Shown here one piece after another: positions 39,453 through 48,297 of a DNA stretch of 64,000 nt; the first letter of the stretch is position 1; every line of letters starts with the position of its first letter. Source of the stretch: Paramylibacter kogurei (lineage in GTDB: Bacteria > Pseudomonadota > Alphaproteobacteria > Rhodobacterales > Rhodobacteraceae); assembly GCF_002742285.1 (NCBI RefSeq), contig NZ_MDGM01000007.1:1-64000 (forward strand), read 5' to 3'. Made by a program: the position numbers and the translations under genes. A model generated the notes under the pieces. That model searched no databases and had not been told where the DNA came from. It worked only from the letters and a program-made list of their open reading frames with translations.

Positions 39453-40365
39453 GGGGCATGTTCCGTCCAAAGTTTGGCACATCCATATCTTGACCCGCAT
39501 CCAGAATACCGCGACGTATTGCACGTGTTCGGGTAAAATAGTCGTGCAATTGTTCACCATCACCGCGGCGAATGGCGCGTTGTAAATCAAACAGCTCTTC
39601 GGTGAAGCGGCCCAAAATTTCTAATGTGGCCTCTTTGTTATTCAAAAATACATCGCGCCACATTGTCGGATCAGATGCCGCGATCCGTGTGAAATCGCGA
39701 AACCCAGCAGCGGAATAATTTACAACTTCTTCGTCGGTAACGCGCCCTAAATCATCGGCGACGCCAACCATTGTATATGCAATCAAATGTGGCACATGTG
39801 ATGTGACAGCAAGTACCAAATCATGATGCGCTGGATCCATCGTTTCCACATTTGCACCAAGCGCGCGCCAAAATGATTTTAAATCTGAAACCTCTTTCAC
39901 ATGCGGCATGCCGTTTGGTGTCAAAATGCACCAACGGTTATCAAATAATTCAGCAAATCCAGATCGCGGCCCCGATTGTTCGGTCCCCGCCAACGGGTGC
40001 GCTGGAATAAATGACACATCTTCTGGTAAATTTGGGGCGACAGCGTTGATCACAGATTCTTTAACCGATCCGACATCGGATATTGTTGCACCTGATTTCA
40101 GGTTTGGTGCGATTTCGATTGCCACATCCGCCATCGCACCGACAGGTACGCATAATACAACCAAATCAGCGTCAACCACCGCCTTTGCGGCGCTGTCTTC
40201 TACACGATCACAAAATCCAATTTCCAATGCGATATCGCGGGTTTCTTTGGAACGGGCGTATCCGATGACTTCGCCCGCAACGCCTGCGCGTTTCATCGCA
40301 TGCCCCATGGATGACGCTATCAAACCTAAACCGATAAGTGCAACTTTTTCGTAAATCACTGTCAT
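39442..40365 (-). CDS. tyrC: Prephenate/arogenate dehydrogenase (cyclohexadienyl dehydrogenase)
   Basis: The product (307 residues) makes tyrosine from prephenate or arogenate. The NAD(P) loop is [17 protein letters not shown]. The family motif [12 protein letters not shown] and [18 protein letters not shown] (active-site His region) are present. The C-terminal helical domain carries [23 protein letters not shown]. The start overlaps the hisC stop (ATGA), so the two are coupled; coupling with an aminotransferase suits the aromatic pathway. Whether it prefers prephenate or arogenate is not visible. Confidence 0.93.
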   Translation of the reverse strand: MTVIYEKVALIGLGLIASSMGHAMKRAGVAGEVIGYARSKETRDIALEIGFCDRVEDSAAKAVVDADLVVLCVPVGAMADVAIEIAPNLKSGATISDVGSVKESVINAVAPNLPEDVSFIPAHPLAGTEQSGPRSGFAELFDNRWCILTPNGMPHVKEVSDLKSFWRALGANVETMDPAHHDLVLAVTSHVPHLIAYTMVGVADDLGRVTDEEVVNYSAAGFRDFTRIAASDPTMWRDVFLNNKEATLEILGRFTEELFDLQRAIRRGDGEQLHDYFTRTRAIRRGILDAGQDMDVPNFGRNMPHDD

Positions 40366-41453
40366 TTTGATCGCCCTTGTTTAAAGGCAATCAAAACGCT
40401 TGCCACGCGTTTGCAATCAACGCCTTTGCCGATGGTAATACGCAAACAATCCGGCAGGTTATAACCTTTGACCGCACGCACCAACAAACCGTTTTGTTGT
40501 AATGCTTCGTTTGCACTGTCGGCCTCGGCTTCATCAGCAAAACGCACGAGGATAAAGTTTGCAAATGATACATCAGACGACATACCTGCATTTGCAAGTT
40601 CATCCGCCAACCAATCACGCCATTTGGCATTTTCTGTGCGACAGTTATTAACATATTCCTGATCGTTCATCGCTGCTAACCCCGCGGTCAGCGCCGCAGA
40701 ATTCACGTTGAACGGACCACGCAGTCGTCCCAAAATATCAATGATATTTTGTGGGGCATATGCCCAACCCAAACGCAACCCGCCAAGCCCGTAAATTTTG
40801 GAAAATGTGCGGGTCATGATGATATTGTCGCGTTGATCAATCAACGATGCACCACCATCAAACCCATCAACAAATTCTGCATATGCGCCATCCAGAACAA
40901 GCAAAGTTTGCGATGGCAAACCATCGGCCAGACGTTCAACCTCTGCCGCATCAATCATTGTGCCCGTGGGATTATTCGGATTGGCAATAAACACCAATTT
41001 GGTGTTTTCATTGCACGCAGCCAAGATCGCATCAACATCGGTGGTGCGGTTGGTTTCTGACACGACAACAGGTGTGGCCCCCGCCGCCAATGTGCAAACC
41101 TTGTACATCAAAAAACCATGTTCGGTGAATACCACCTCGTCGCCCTCCCCCGCAAACGCTTGGGTTAAGAATGTGATGATTTCATCTGAACCATTGCCGC
41201 AAATAATACGCTTTGCATCCAGCCCGTGCACATGCGCAATCGCATCACGCAAATTCGAATGATCGGATGAGGGATAGATATTAAGATATTTTGACTCTTC
41301 GCGATACGCAGCAATCGCCTTGGGGCTTGGCCCCAATGGGTTTTCGTTTGAGCTAAGCTTAACCACGTTTTCAACGCCATCAAGATGCCCCTTGCCACCG
41401 ACATACAGTTCAATATCCATGATGCCCGGGCGCGGTATAATTTTCGAAGTCAT
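40362..41453 (-). CDS. hisC: Histidinol-phosphate / aromatic aminotransferase
   Basis: HisC (363 residues) is a PLP aminotransferase of histidine synthesis that often also serves tyrosine and phenylalanine synthesis. It has [17 protein letters not shown] near the N-terminus, the [11 protein letters not shown] segment, and the PLP Lys in [31 protein letters not shown] contains the C-terminal Arg. I start at the ATG at 41453 ([14 protein letters not shown]). The cotranscribed tyrC suggests a role in tyrosine formation too. Confidence 0.93.
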   Translation of the reverse strand: MTSKIIPRPGIMDIELYVGGKGHLDGVENVVKLSSNENPLGPSPKAIAAYREESKYLNIYPSSDHSNLRDAIAHVHGLDAKRIICGNGSDEIITFLTQAFAGEGDEVVFTEHGFLMYKVCTLAAGATPVVVSETNRTTDVDAILAACNENTKLVFIANPNNPTGTMIDAAEVERLADGLPSQTLLVLDGAYAEFVDGFDGGASLIDQRDNIIMTRTFSKIYGLGGLRLGWAYAPQNIIDILGRLRGPFNVNSAALTAGLAAMNDQEYVNNCRTENAKWRDWLADELANAGMSSDVSFANFILVRFADEAEADSANEALQQNGLLVRAVKGYNLPDCLRITIGKGVDCKRVASVLIAFKQGRSK

Positions 41454-41508
41454 AGTAATATCCACTTGATTGTCATGCCTTTTAACGCGGTGCTGATGCT
41501 TTTGCCAG

Positions 41509-43752
41509 TTAGTAAAAGCTCTGCGGATCAATATCGATATTCATACGAACATTATTGGGCAGGCGAACGGCATTGCGCCACGCGGCCAATGCGGGTTGCA
41601 ACATCACGCCCTTTGGTGCCTTGACCAACAAGCGAATACGGTGTTTGCCACGTACCCGTGCAATTGGTGCTGGGGCTGGTCCATAAACCTCTGCCCCGAT
41701 TTGGCGCAACCCGTTTGATGTGCGCACCAATTGTTGCGCGACGTTTGATACCACGGACAATTCAGGCCCCGTAATCACAATTCCTGCCATGCGCCCATAT
41801 GGCGGTACGCCTGCCTGTTCGCGTGATAATGCTTCGGCTTGCCAAAACTGATCTTCCTCACCAGCGATAATCGCCTTGATCACAGGGTGTTCTGGTTGAT
41901 GAGTTTGCAAGTAGGCCACACCTTTTTTCTCGGCACGTCCTGCGCGACCTGCGACTTGCCGGATCAATTGGAATGTACGTTCCGCAGCGCGTAGATCACC
42001 ACCTTGTAGTCCCAAATCACAATCGATCACGCCAACACAGGTAAGTAGTGGAAAGTTGTGCCCCTTGGCCACCAATTGCGTGCCGATGATGATATCAGCG
42101 TCGCCATTGGCAATTTCGGCAATCCGCGATTTTAATGCACGCGCTGATAATGACATATCGGATGACAAAACAGAAATACGCGCATCGGGAAAACGATCGG
42201 CGGCCTCTTCTGCTAGGCGTTCTACACCTGGGCCCACGGCGGCCATGCGCCCATCGACACCACAAGATGGGCATTTATCTGGGATTGGTTTTGTTTCCCC
42301 ACATTGATGGCACATCAGATGGGCGTGAAAACGATGTTCCACCATGCGCGCATCACAATGGTCACACCCCACCTGTTCGCCACATGCACGACACACGGTC
42401 AGTGGGGCATATCCACGACGGTTCAAAAACAACAAAGATTGTTCACCAAGTTCAAGTCGCGATTTGACCTGTTCCACAAGCGTTGATGAAATCCAGCGCC
42501 CAGTTTCCAATGCATCCTCGCGCAGATCAATCGCGCACATATCGGGCAATTCTGCCGCACCAAAACGTTTTTCCAGATCAATGCGCGTATATTTTCCAGC
42601 CTTCGCATTAACCCATGTTTCCAATGATGGTGTTGCAGATGCCAACACCACGGATGCACCACAAATTGATGCGCGCATCACTGCCATGTCACGCGCGGAA
42701 TAAAACACGCCATCCTCTTGTTTATAGGATGTGTCGTGTTCTTCATCGACAATGATCAGGCCGAGATTTTGAAACGGAAGATACAGCGATGATCGTGCGC
42801 CAACGACCACCTGCGCATCGCCCTGCCCAACCATACGCCAACAGCGACGGCGTTCTGTCATGGTCACACCCGAATGCCATTCGGCGGGGCGCCGGCCGAA
42901 CCGCGTTTCAAATCGATCCAAAAATTCAACGGTCAACGCAATTTCGGGCAGCAATACCAAGGCTTGTCGCCCTTGGCGTAAACATTCTGCAACTGCTTCT
43001 AGATAGACTTCGGTTTTGCCTGATCCGGTGACGCCTTTTAACAGTGTGGTTTGGTATTCACTTGTTTGCAAATGTGCTTGTAATTGACTTGCCGCTGTTG
43101 CCTGTGATGGCGTCAACGTTTTGCTGGGCAAAGATGGATCAAGCTTTGCATATGGCACATCGCGTGGCGTTTCCAATTCAACGATGACACCTTGTTTCAC
43201 CAAGCCCTTGATCACCGATGGTGTCACGCCCGCCATTTGTGCCAATTCACCTGGCATGAAATGTTGGCCTTCTTGATCTTCTAGAACGGCCAAAACCTTC
43301 TCGCGTGCGGGTGTCAGGCGATCAGGTTCGCCGGAACCGAGTGCAACGACCCGTTGCATGCTGGGTGGATTTGTCAAACCCGGCGCACGCGTGGCAAGAC
43401 GCAACATCGCCGTCATCGGGGTGAGCGTGTAATCCGCCACCTTTTGCAAGAAAACTTGCATTTCCTCGCGCATAGGTGCCACTTCCAGAACATTTGAAAT
43501 CTTGCGAATTTTTGCGGGGTCAAATTTGCCCTCGCCCGTGCCCCAAACAACACCCAGCACCTTGCGCGGGCCAAGCGGCACTTCGACGTATGCGCCCTGC
43601 ATGACGCCACCCTCTGGTGCTTTGTAATCCAAAAACCGATCAAGTGGTTGCGCCGTTAACACCGCGACCAGCTCTCCTTGGGCATAGAAATCACGTGTTT
43701 GGCCTGTTTCGTTCAATCTGGTATTTCCTAACGGGGTTTCATCATATAACAT
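41509..43752 (-). CDS. priA: Primosomal protein N' (replication restart helicase PriA)
   Basis: PriA (747 residues) reloads replisomes at stalled forks. The N-terminal 3' DNA-binding domain comes first, then Walker [15 protein letters not shown], the DEEH box, and a zinc-binding insertion with eight Cys ([17 protein letters not shown] and [19 protein letters not shown]). The helicase C motifs are [12 protein letters not shown] and [13 protein letters not shown]. The first ATG giving a normal N-terminus is at 43752 (MLYDETPLG); the longer frame would leave only 11 bp to the divergent aldolase gene. A 55-bp gap separates it from hisC. Confidence 0.96.
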   Translation of the reverse strand: MLYDETPLGNTRLNETGQTRDFYAQGELVAVLTAQPLDRFLDYKAPEGGVMQGAYVEVPLGPRKVLGVVWGTGEGKFDPAKIRKISNVLEVAPMREEMQVFLQKVADYTLTPMTAMLRLATRAPGLTNPPSMQRVVALGSGEPDRLTPAREKVLAVLEDQEGQHFMPGELAQMAGVTPSVIKGLVKQGVIVELETPRDVPYAKLDPSLPSKTLTPSQATAASQLQAHLQTSEYQTTLLKGVTGSGKTEVYLEAVAECLRQGRQALVLLPEIALTVEFLDRFETRFGRRPAEWHSGVTMTERRRCWRMVGQGDAQVVVGARSSLYLPFQNLGLIIVDEEHDTSYKQEDGVFYSARDMAVMRASICGASVVLASATPSLETWVNAKAGKYTRIDLEKRFGAAELPDMCAIDLREDALETGRWISSTLVEQVKSRLELGEQSLLFLNRRGYAPLTVCRACGEQVGCDHCDARMVEHRFHAHLMCHQCGETKPIPDKCPSCGVDGRMAAVGPGVERLAEEAADRFPDARISVLSSDMSLSARALKSRIAEIANGDADIIIGTQLVAKGHNFPLLTCVGVIDCDLGLQGGDLRAAERTFQLIRQVAGRAGRAEKKGVAYLQTHQPEHPVIKAIIAGEEDQFWQAEALSREQAGVPPYGRMAGIVITGPELSVVSNVAQQLVRTSNGLRQIGAEVYGPAPAPIARVRGKHRIRLLVKAPKGVMLQPALAAWRNAVRLPNNVRMNIDIDPQSFY

Positions 43753-43796
43753 TCGCGTCGAGTGGACATCAAACCACATAACCACGAGGAAATACT

Positions 43797-44450
43797 ATGA
43801 AATTTTTTGCAGATACAGCAGTTGTTGAAGAGATTGCTGAATTGAACGAACTAGGGATCGTGGATGGTGTCACAACGAACCCATCTTTGATCTTGAAATC
43901 TGGTCGCGACATTTTGGAAGTCACCAAAGAAATCTGCGATTTGGTTGATGGCCCAGTAAGCGCCGAGGTTGTTGCAACAACCGCCGATGAAATGATTGCC
44001 GAAGGTCGTAAATTGGCCAAAATCGCAGATAATATCGCGGTTAAGGTTCCATTGACATGGGATGGGCTAAAGGCCTGTAAAACGTTGTCTTCAGAGGGCA
44101 ACATGGTCAACGTGACCTTGTGTTTTTCTGCCAACCAAGCATTGATCGCCGCCAAGGCAGGCGCCACATTTATTTCGCCATTCATTGGTCGTCTTGATGA
44201 TATCAATCTGGATGGTTTGGATTTGATCGCGGACATTCGCACAATCTACGACAACTACAATTTCAAAACTGAAATTTTGGCCGCATCTATTCGCACCGTG
44301 AACCACGTAAGCGAATGTGCACGCATTGGCGCAGATGTCATGACTGCGCCACCATCTGTTATTAAAAAGTTGGCATCACACCCACTGACAGATAACGGTT
44401 TGGAAGCGTTCATGAAAGACTGGGCAAAAACTGGTCAAAACATCCTATAA
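43797..44450 (+). CDS. Transaldolase-like fructose-6-phosphate aldolase
   Basis: The product (217 residues) belongs to the short transaldolase/FSA group. It begins [13 protein letters not shown] and has [10 protein letters not shown]. The Schiff-base Lys is K83 in [44 protein letters not shown] and [14 protein letters not shown] follow. Automated annotation often calls it 'fructose-6-phosphate aldolase'; TalC-type transaldolase activity is equally possible. The GAGGAA ribosome site is good. It is divergent from priA. Confidence 0.93.
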   Translation: MKFFADTAVVEEIAELNELGIVDGVTTNPSLILKSGRDILEVTKEICDLVDGPVSAEVVATTADEMIAEGRKLAKIADNIAVKVPLTWDGLKACKTLSSEGNMVNVTLCFSANQALIAAKAGATFISPFIGRLDDINLDGLDLIADIRTIYDNYNFKTEILAASIRTVNHVSECARIGADVMTAPPSVIKKLASHPLTDNGLEAFMKDWAKTGQNIL

Positions 44451-44461
44451 GGGCTTTGCGC

Positions 44462-45181
44462 ATGACTTCTGAGGTATCAATTTCCGATCTTCGCGAAACC
44501 ATTCTGCGTGATCCCAATGCGATCCTAAATGACCGAGAGGTCATGCGCGCGCTCGTTTCGGCCGATGATGCGGCCAAGGGTGATAATATTGTTGATCTCA
44601 AAACCGCTGTTGTTCAACGCTTGGAAGAGCGTCTTGATCAATTGGAAGGGCATCACAAAACCATCCTTTCCGCAGCTTACGATAATATCGCATCCACAAA
44701 CCATTTGCATCGTGCAGTGCTGGCCGCACTGGAACCAAACAGCTTTGCTGAATTTTTGGATTTTTTGGATGGTGGTCTGGCGGATGTGTTGAATGTGACC
44801 ATGGCCAAGCTTTGCATGGAAACTGCGCATGTCACCGAACGCGATATTCCAGCGCTTCGCGAAGAATTTGGCAAAGGTGTTGTTTTCCTGCGCGAAGGCG
44901 AGGTAGATCATTACATCACGCTGGGGCGCGAGGTTGAACCACGTCTGATCACATTGCGCCAAATCAAACGTGGTATTACCAAAATTCATGATGAACATGC
45001 CGATCACATTCGATCCGAAGCATTGTTAAAATTGGATTTGGGCACGGGAAATCGTGTTGGCCTGTTGGCATTATCATCCCGTGATACCGATCAATTTTCA
45101 CCTGCGATGGGCACTGATTTATTGGTGTTTTTTGGCGGAGTGTTTGAGCGGATCATTCAACGCTGGCTTGCGCATGAATGA
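44462..45181 (+). CDS. DUF484 family protein
   Basis: The product (239 residues) has the DUF484 layout: an N-terminal helix-turn region (ISDLRETILRDPNAILNDREVMRAL), a coiled-coil stretch (VVQRLEERLDQLEGHHKTIL) and a GAF-like domain ending NRVGLLALSSRDTDQFSPAMGTDLLVFFGGVFERII. The F-x-P-x-MGT-x-L-L-xFLGxVx pattern is typical. The function is unknown. Its stop overlaps the xerC start by 8 nt; the DUF484-xerC pair is a common arrangement. Confidence 0.88.
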   Translation: MTSEVSISDLRETILRDPNAILNDREVMRALVSADDAAKGDNIVDLKTAVVQRLEERLDQLEGHHKTILSAAYDNIASTNHLHRAVLAALEPNSFAEFLDFLDGGLADVLNVTMAKLCMETAHVTERDIPALREEFGKGVVFLREGEVDHYITLGREVEPRLITLRQIKRGITKIHDEHADHIRSEALLKLDLGTGNRVGLLALSSRDTDQFSPAMGTDLLVFFGGVFERIIQRWLAHE

Positions 45182-46094
45182 ACGATCTGGCGCGTATGAT
45201 TTGATGGAACGCTGGTTAACCAGCATGACCGCATTGCGCGGAACAGCCGAAAAAACCATACACGCCTATCGCAATGACGTTTCTTCCTTTTTGGGATTTC
45301 TGACGAATTACAAAGGCGCGCAAACATCACAAGCGATGTTAGCGGATGTGAACACACGCGATATGCGTGCATGGTTATCATTCGAACGCCAGCGTGATTT
45401 ATCGCCCCGTTCCATGGCGCGTGCCCTGTCCGCGGTTAAAAGTTTTTATGGCTGGTTGAGCGAAACCACTGGTATGAATGTTACCGCCGTACTTGCCACG
45501 CGTGCACCAAAATTTAAAAAACCACTCCCCCGCCCTGTGGAACGTACTGCTGCAAAACAACTGATCGACACCGTTGAAATTCAATCGATGGACGGATGGA
45601 TTGGCGCACGTGATGTGGCCGTTGTTACGTTGTTATACGGCTGTGGCTTGCGCATATCAGAGGCATTGAGTTTACAATTCAAAGATGCGCCATTGCCTGA
45701 TGTTCTTAAAATCCGCGGTAAGGGTGGCAAGGAACGTGTTGTGCCTGTGTTACCTGTCGCACGTAACGCCGTGCAAACATATGTTAACATGTGCCCTCAT
45801 GCCCAAAACCCAAACGATGCGCTATTCCTTGGTAAACGCGGTGGGCCATTAAACCCACGCCTGATCCAAAAGGTTGTGGAACAGGCTCGAATGCAGCTTG
45901 GATTGCCTGCAAGTGCCACACCACACGCGCTTCGCCATTCATTCGCTACACATCTGTTAGAGGCAGGTGGAGATCTGCGCGCCATTCAGGAATTGCTGGG
46001 TCATGCATCGCTTTCAACCACGCAAGCATATACATCCGTTGATCAAGCGCGCCTTATGGAAGTTTATCGCAAGAGCCACCCAAAAGGCGCCTAA
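45174..46094 (+). CDS. xerC: Tyrosine recombinase XerC
   Basis: XerC (306 residues) acts with XerD at dif to resolve chromosome dimers. The N-terminal SAM-like domain includes LTSMTALRGTAEKTIHAYRNDVSSF. The catalytic domain has Arg in LLYGCGLRISEALSL, Lys in KIRGKGGKERVVP, HALRHSFATHLL (His and Arg) and LGHASLSTTQAYTSVD (His and the Tyr nucleophile). The ATG at 45174 overlaps the DUF484 stop. The length and coupling fit the chromosomal XerC rather than a phage integrase. Confidence 0.93.
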   Translation: MNERSGAYDLMERWLTSMTALRGTAEKTIHAYRNDVSSFLGFLTNYKGAQTSQAMLADVNTRDMRAWLSFERQRDLSPRSMARALSAVKSFYGWLSETTGMNVTAVLATRAPKFKKPLPRPVERTAAKQLIDTVEIQSMDGWIGARDVAVVTLLYGCGLRISEALSLQFKDAPLPDVLKIRGKGGKERVVPVLPVARNAVQTYVNMCPHAQNPNDALFLGKRGGPLNPRLIQKVVEQARMQLGLPASATPHALRHSFATHLLEAGGDLRAIQELLGHASLSTTQAYTSVDQARLMEVYRKSHPKGA

Positions 46095-46132
46095 TTGGTT
46101 GTAAATCCAAACCAATCAGATAAGACAGATAT

Positions 46133-46828
46133 ATGACATTACGTATCAAAGCGCTCTGCGTACATTATTTAACCGCATCTGGTGCCGTGTTCGCAATGCT
46201 TGCGATATTGGCCGCCGTCAATCTAAAATGGGATTTGATGTTCCTTTGGCTCGTGGTGGCATTTATCGTTGACGGTATCGACGGCCCACTTGCGCGTAAA
46301 TACGATGTGAAAAAGAACGCATCCGAATATGACGGCGTTTTGTTGGATCTGATTATTGATTATCTCACATATGTATTTATCCCAGCATTCGCATTGTTCG
46401 AAAAAGGTTTGTTAAACGGCTGGTCAGGTTGGGTTTGCATCATTGTCATTGCCTTTACTTCCGCACTTTATTTTGCCGATACACGCATGAAGACAAAAGA
46501 CAATAGCTTTGCCGGTTTTCCAGGATGCTGGAACATGTTCGTGTTGGTGATGTTTGCGACAGAACCACCATGGCAAATCATTTTGGTTCTAACGGTCATT
46601 TTGGCAGCGAGCCAATTCACACCATTAAAATTTATCCACCCTGTGCGCACCGAACGTTGGCGCAAGCTCAGTTTGCCAATTGCCGGATTGTGGACAGTGA
46701 TGGCAGGCATCGCCGCATGGGAAAATTTCCATGCCGGCCCGATTGTGACCGGGGTATTGGTTATCACCAGCATATATTTGTTGTTGGTTGGGATTGTTCA
46801 ACAAATAATCCCTGCTAAATCCGCGTAA
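46133..46828 (+). CDS. pcs: Phosphatidylcholine synthase
   Basis: Pcs (231 residues) condenses CDP-diacylglycerol with choline to give phosphatidylcholine and CMP in the inner membrane. It has the CDP-alcohol transferase pattern IVDGIDGPLARKYDVKK followed by EYDGVLLDLIIDYLTY, the variant spacing characteristic of Pcs, and about six to eight membrane helices. It ends 14 bp into the convergent EamA gene. It indicates that the organism makes PC through the choline route. Confidence 0.92.
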   Translation: MTLRIKALCVHYLTASGAVFAMLAILAAVNLKWDLMFLWLVVAFIVDGIDGPLARKYDVKKNASEYDGVLLDLIIDYLTYVFIPAFALFEKGLLNGWSGWVCIIVIAFTSALYFADTRMKTKDNSFAGFPGCWNMFVLVMFATEPPWQIILVLTVILAASQFTPLKFIHPVRTERWRKLSLPIAGLWTVMAGIAAWENFHAGPIVTGVLVITSIYLLLVGIVQQIIPAKSA

Positions 46829-47651
46829 CGATCACACCCAACATAATGACAAGGGCCGCAATCATCTTGCCCTTGTCGATCTTTTCGCCCATCACCAAGA
46901 AACCTATCAGTATTGCAAACATCACGGAAGTTTCGCGCAATCCAGTGACCAATGCGATGGGTGCAACCGTCATCGCCCAAACCGCAATCCAATACGCCCC
47001 AACAGACATCGCACCCGCCGCAAGCCCCAAACCCAGCGTTTTTGGATTACTTGGGATCACCCCCAAACCACGCCGCCAAATACCCCAAACCGTGAATATA
47101 ATCGCATCAAAAAAGAACAGCCAACCAACGTAACCAGACACATCCCCCGACAATCGCGCACCCATTCCATCAGACAACGAATACCCCGCTGTACCAATTG
47201 CGGAACCCAGCGCGAACGGTAGCAATGCACGTGATTCACCCATGGTGAACACACCGCGTGCCAACAACAAAATACCGCAGCCCACCAACAATACGCCTAC
47301 GAACTGAATTGGTTGAATGTCATCTGGTAAAATGAAAAAGCCGATGACCAAAACGATCATTGGTGCAAGCCCACGCGCAATGGGATAAACCCGCGATAGA
47401 TCCCCGCGCTCATACGCCGCGGTAAGGCAGAATTTGTAAATCAGATGAAACAGCACCGATATTGCCAGCAATCCCCAAGCTGCCTTTGCCGGTGGTGAAA
47501 ATTGCCAAATCATAGCAAGCCCAATCAGTCCATGCGCAATCGACAGCAACACCATGCCTTGTAATTTATCCGCGCCGAATTTGACGGCACCGTTCCATGC
47601 AGCATGCAGGAATGCGGCAAAAATCACGGCCAAAAATACACTAATGCTCAC
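46815..47651 (-). CDS. EamA/DMT-family transporter
   Basis: The product (278 residues) is a ten-helix DMT transporter with two EamA repeats. Typical stretches are FLHAAWNGAVKFGADKLQGM, YPIARGLAPMIVLVIGF and the late MFAILIGFLVMGEKIDKGKMI. The start is GTG at 47651 with an AAAGGGAATG ribosome site. The end is convergent with pcs. It is not closely similar to the other EamA protein at 8.5 kb. The substrate is unknown. Confidence 0.87.
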   Translation of the reverse strand: MSISVFLAVIFAAFLHAAWNGAVKFGADKLQGMVLLSIAHGLIGLAMIWQFSPPAKAAWGLLAISVLFHLIYKFCLTAAYERGDLSRVYPIARGLAPMIVLVIGFFILPDDIQPIQFVGVLLVGCGILLLARGVFTMGESRALLPFALGSAIGTAGYSLSDGMGARLSGDVSGYVGWLFFFDAIIFTVWGIWRRGLGVIPSNPKTLGLGLAAGAMSVGAYWIAVWAMTVAPIALVTGLRETSVMFAILIGFLVMGEKIDKGKMIAALVIMLGVIVTRI

Positions 47652-47741
47652 AACATTCCCTTTACAGTTCGTCGCATGACAATAGTTTGGAATTTTAGGA
47701 ATGAAAGTTGTTTCGCAAGAGTTGGTGAAATCAATTGAAAA

Positions 47742-48197
47742 CTAAATCAATAATCCTGCTGCACCTTCAAAGTGGAGCAATTTCACCTTTGTTTCCACGC
47801 CCCCATTTCCCGAATACCCACCCAGGCTATTGGCGCCTAACACACGATGGCACGGGATGATTATTGGGATCGGGTTCGCGCCACATGCCTGTCCGATTGC
47901 CTGTGCGGGTGCATCAAGTGCGGTTGCGATATCGCCATATGTCACGGTTCCACCCTTGGGGATCTTTAACATTTGGCGAAAGACCAATTGTTGAAACATG
48001 CTTCCTTCTGGGTTTAATGGCAGATCAAAATCATCGCGTTCATTGTTGAAAAACTGTTCCAATTGAAACAATGCGGATTTGATCAATGTGGTGCGAACCC
48101 CGCTGTTTTCGCCACCCCAATTCAGTTGGGTAATTGCACCGTCTTGTTCAACGACTGATACAAAACCAACAGGGGTTTTTGTGACACCACAATTCAT
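47742..48197 (-). CDS. ogt: Methylated-DNA--protein-cysteine methyltransferase
   Basis: The product (151 residues) repairs O6-methylguanine by irreversible transfer to its active-site Cys in IIIPCHRVLGANSLGGYSGNGG. The helix-turn-helix segment GTVTYGDIATALDAPAQAIGQACGANP is present, and the N-terminal domain is short, as in Ogt. It lies about 100 bp downstream of ileS on the same strand, with a strong inverted repeat in between. Confidence 0.94.
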   Translation of the reverse strand: MNCGVTKTPVGFVSVVEQDGAITQLNWGGENSGVRTTLIKSALFQLEQFFNNERDDFDLPLNPEGSMFQQLVFRQMLKIPKGGTVTYGDIATALDAPAQAIGQACGANPIPIIIPCHRVLGANSLGGYSGNGGVETKVKLLHFEGAAGLLI

Positions 48198-48261
48198 TCA
48201 CAGCCTCTTTAAATCACTGAAATGATACTGCGCGAATGCGCCTTATGTTGTCTATGATATT

Positions 48262-48288
48262 CTTTGGGCGCTGGTGTTGCGCCCAAAG
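48262..48288. terminator. Strong perfect inverted repeat between ileS and ogt
   Basis: CTTTGGGCGC, a 7-nt loop and GCGCCCAAAG form a 10-bp perfect stem, 10 bp after the ileS stop codon. Neither side has a good T-run (AATATC on the minus strand), so it may be a weak or Rho-aided terminator or an mRNA 3'-end protector. Confidence 0.55.
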
Positions 48289-48297
48289 ATATTATTA

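Noticed and set aside
45174-46094. Phage or transposon integrase
   Set aside because: The tyrosine recombinase is coupled to DUF484 and its length, motifs and context are those of housekeeping XerC. No att-like repeats, tRNA or phage genes surround it.
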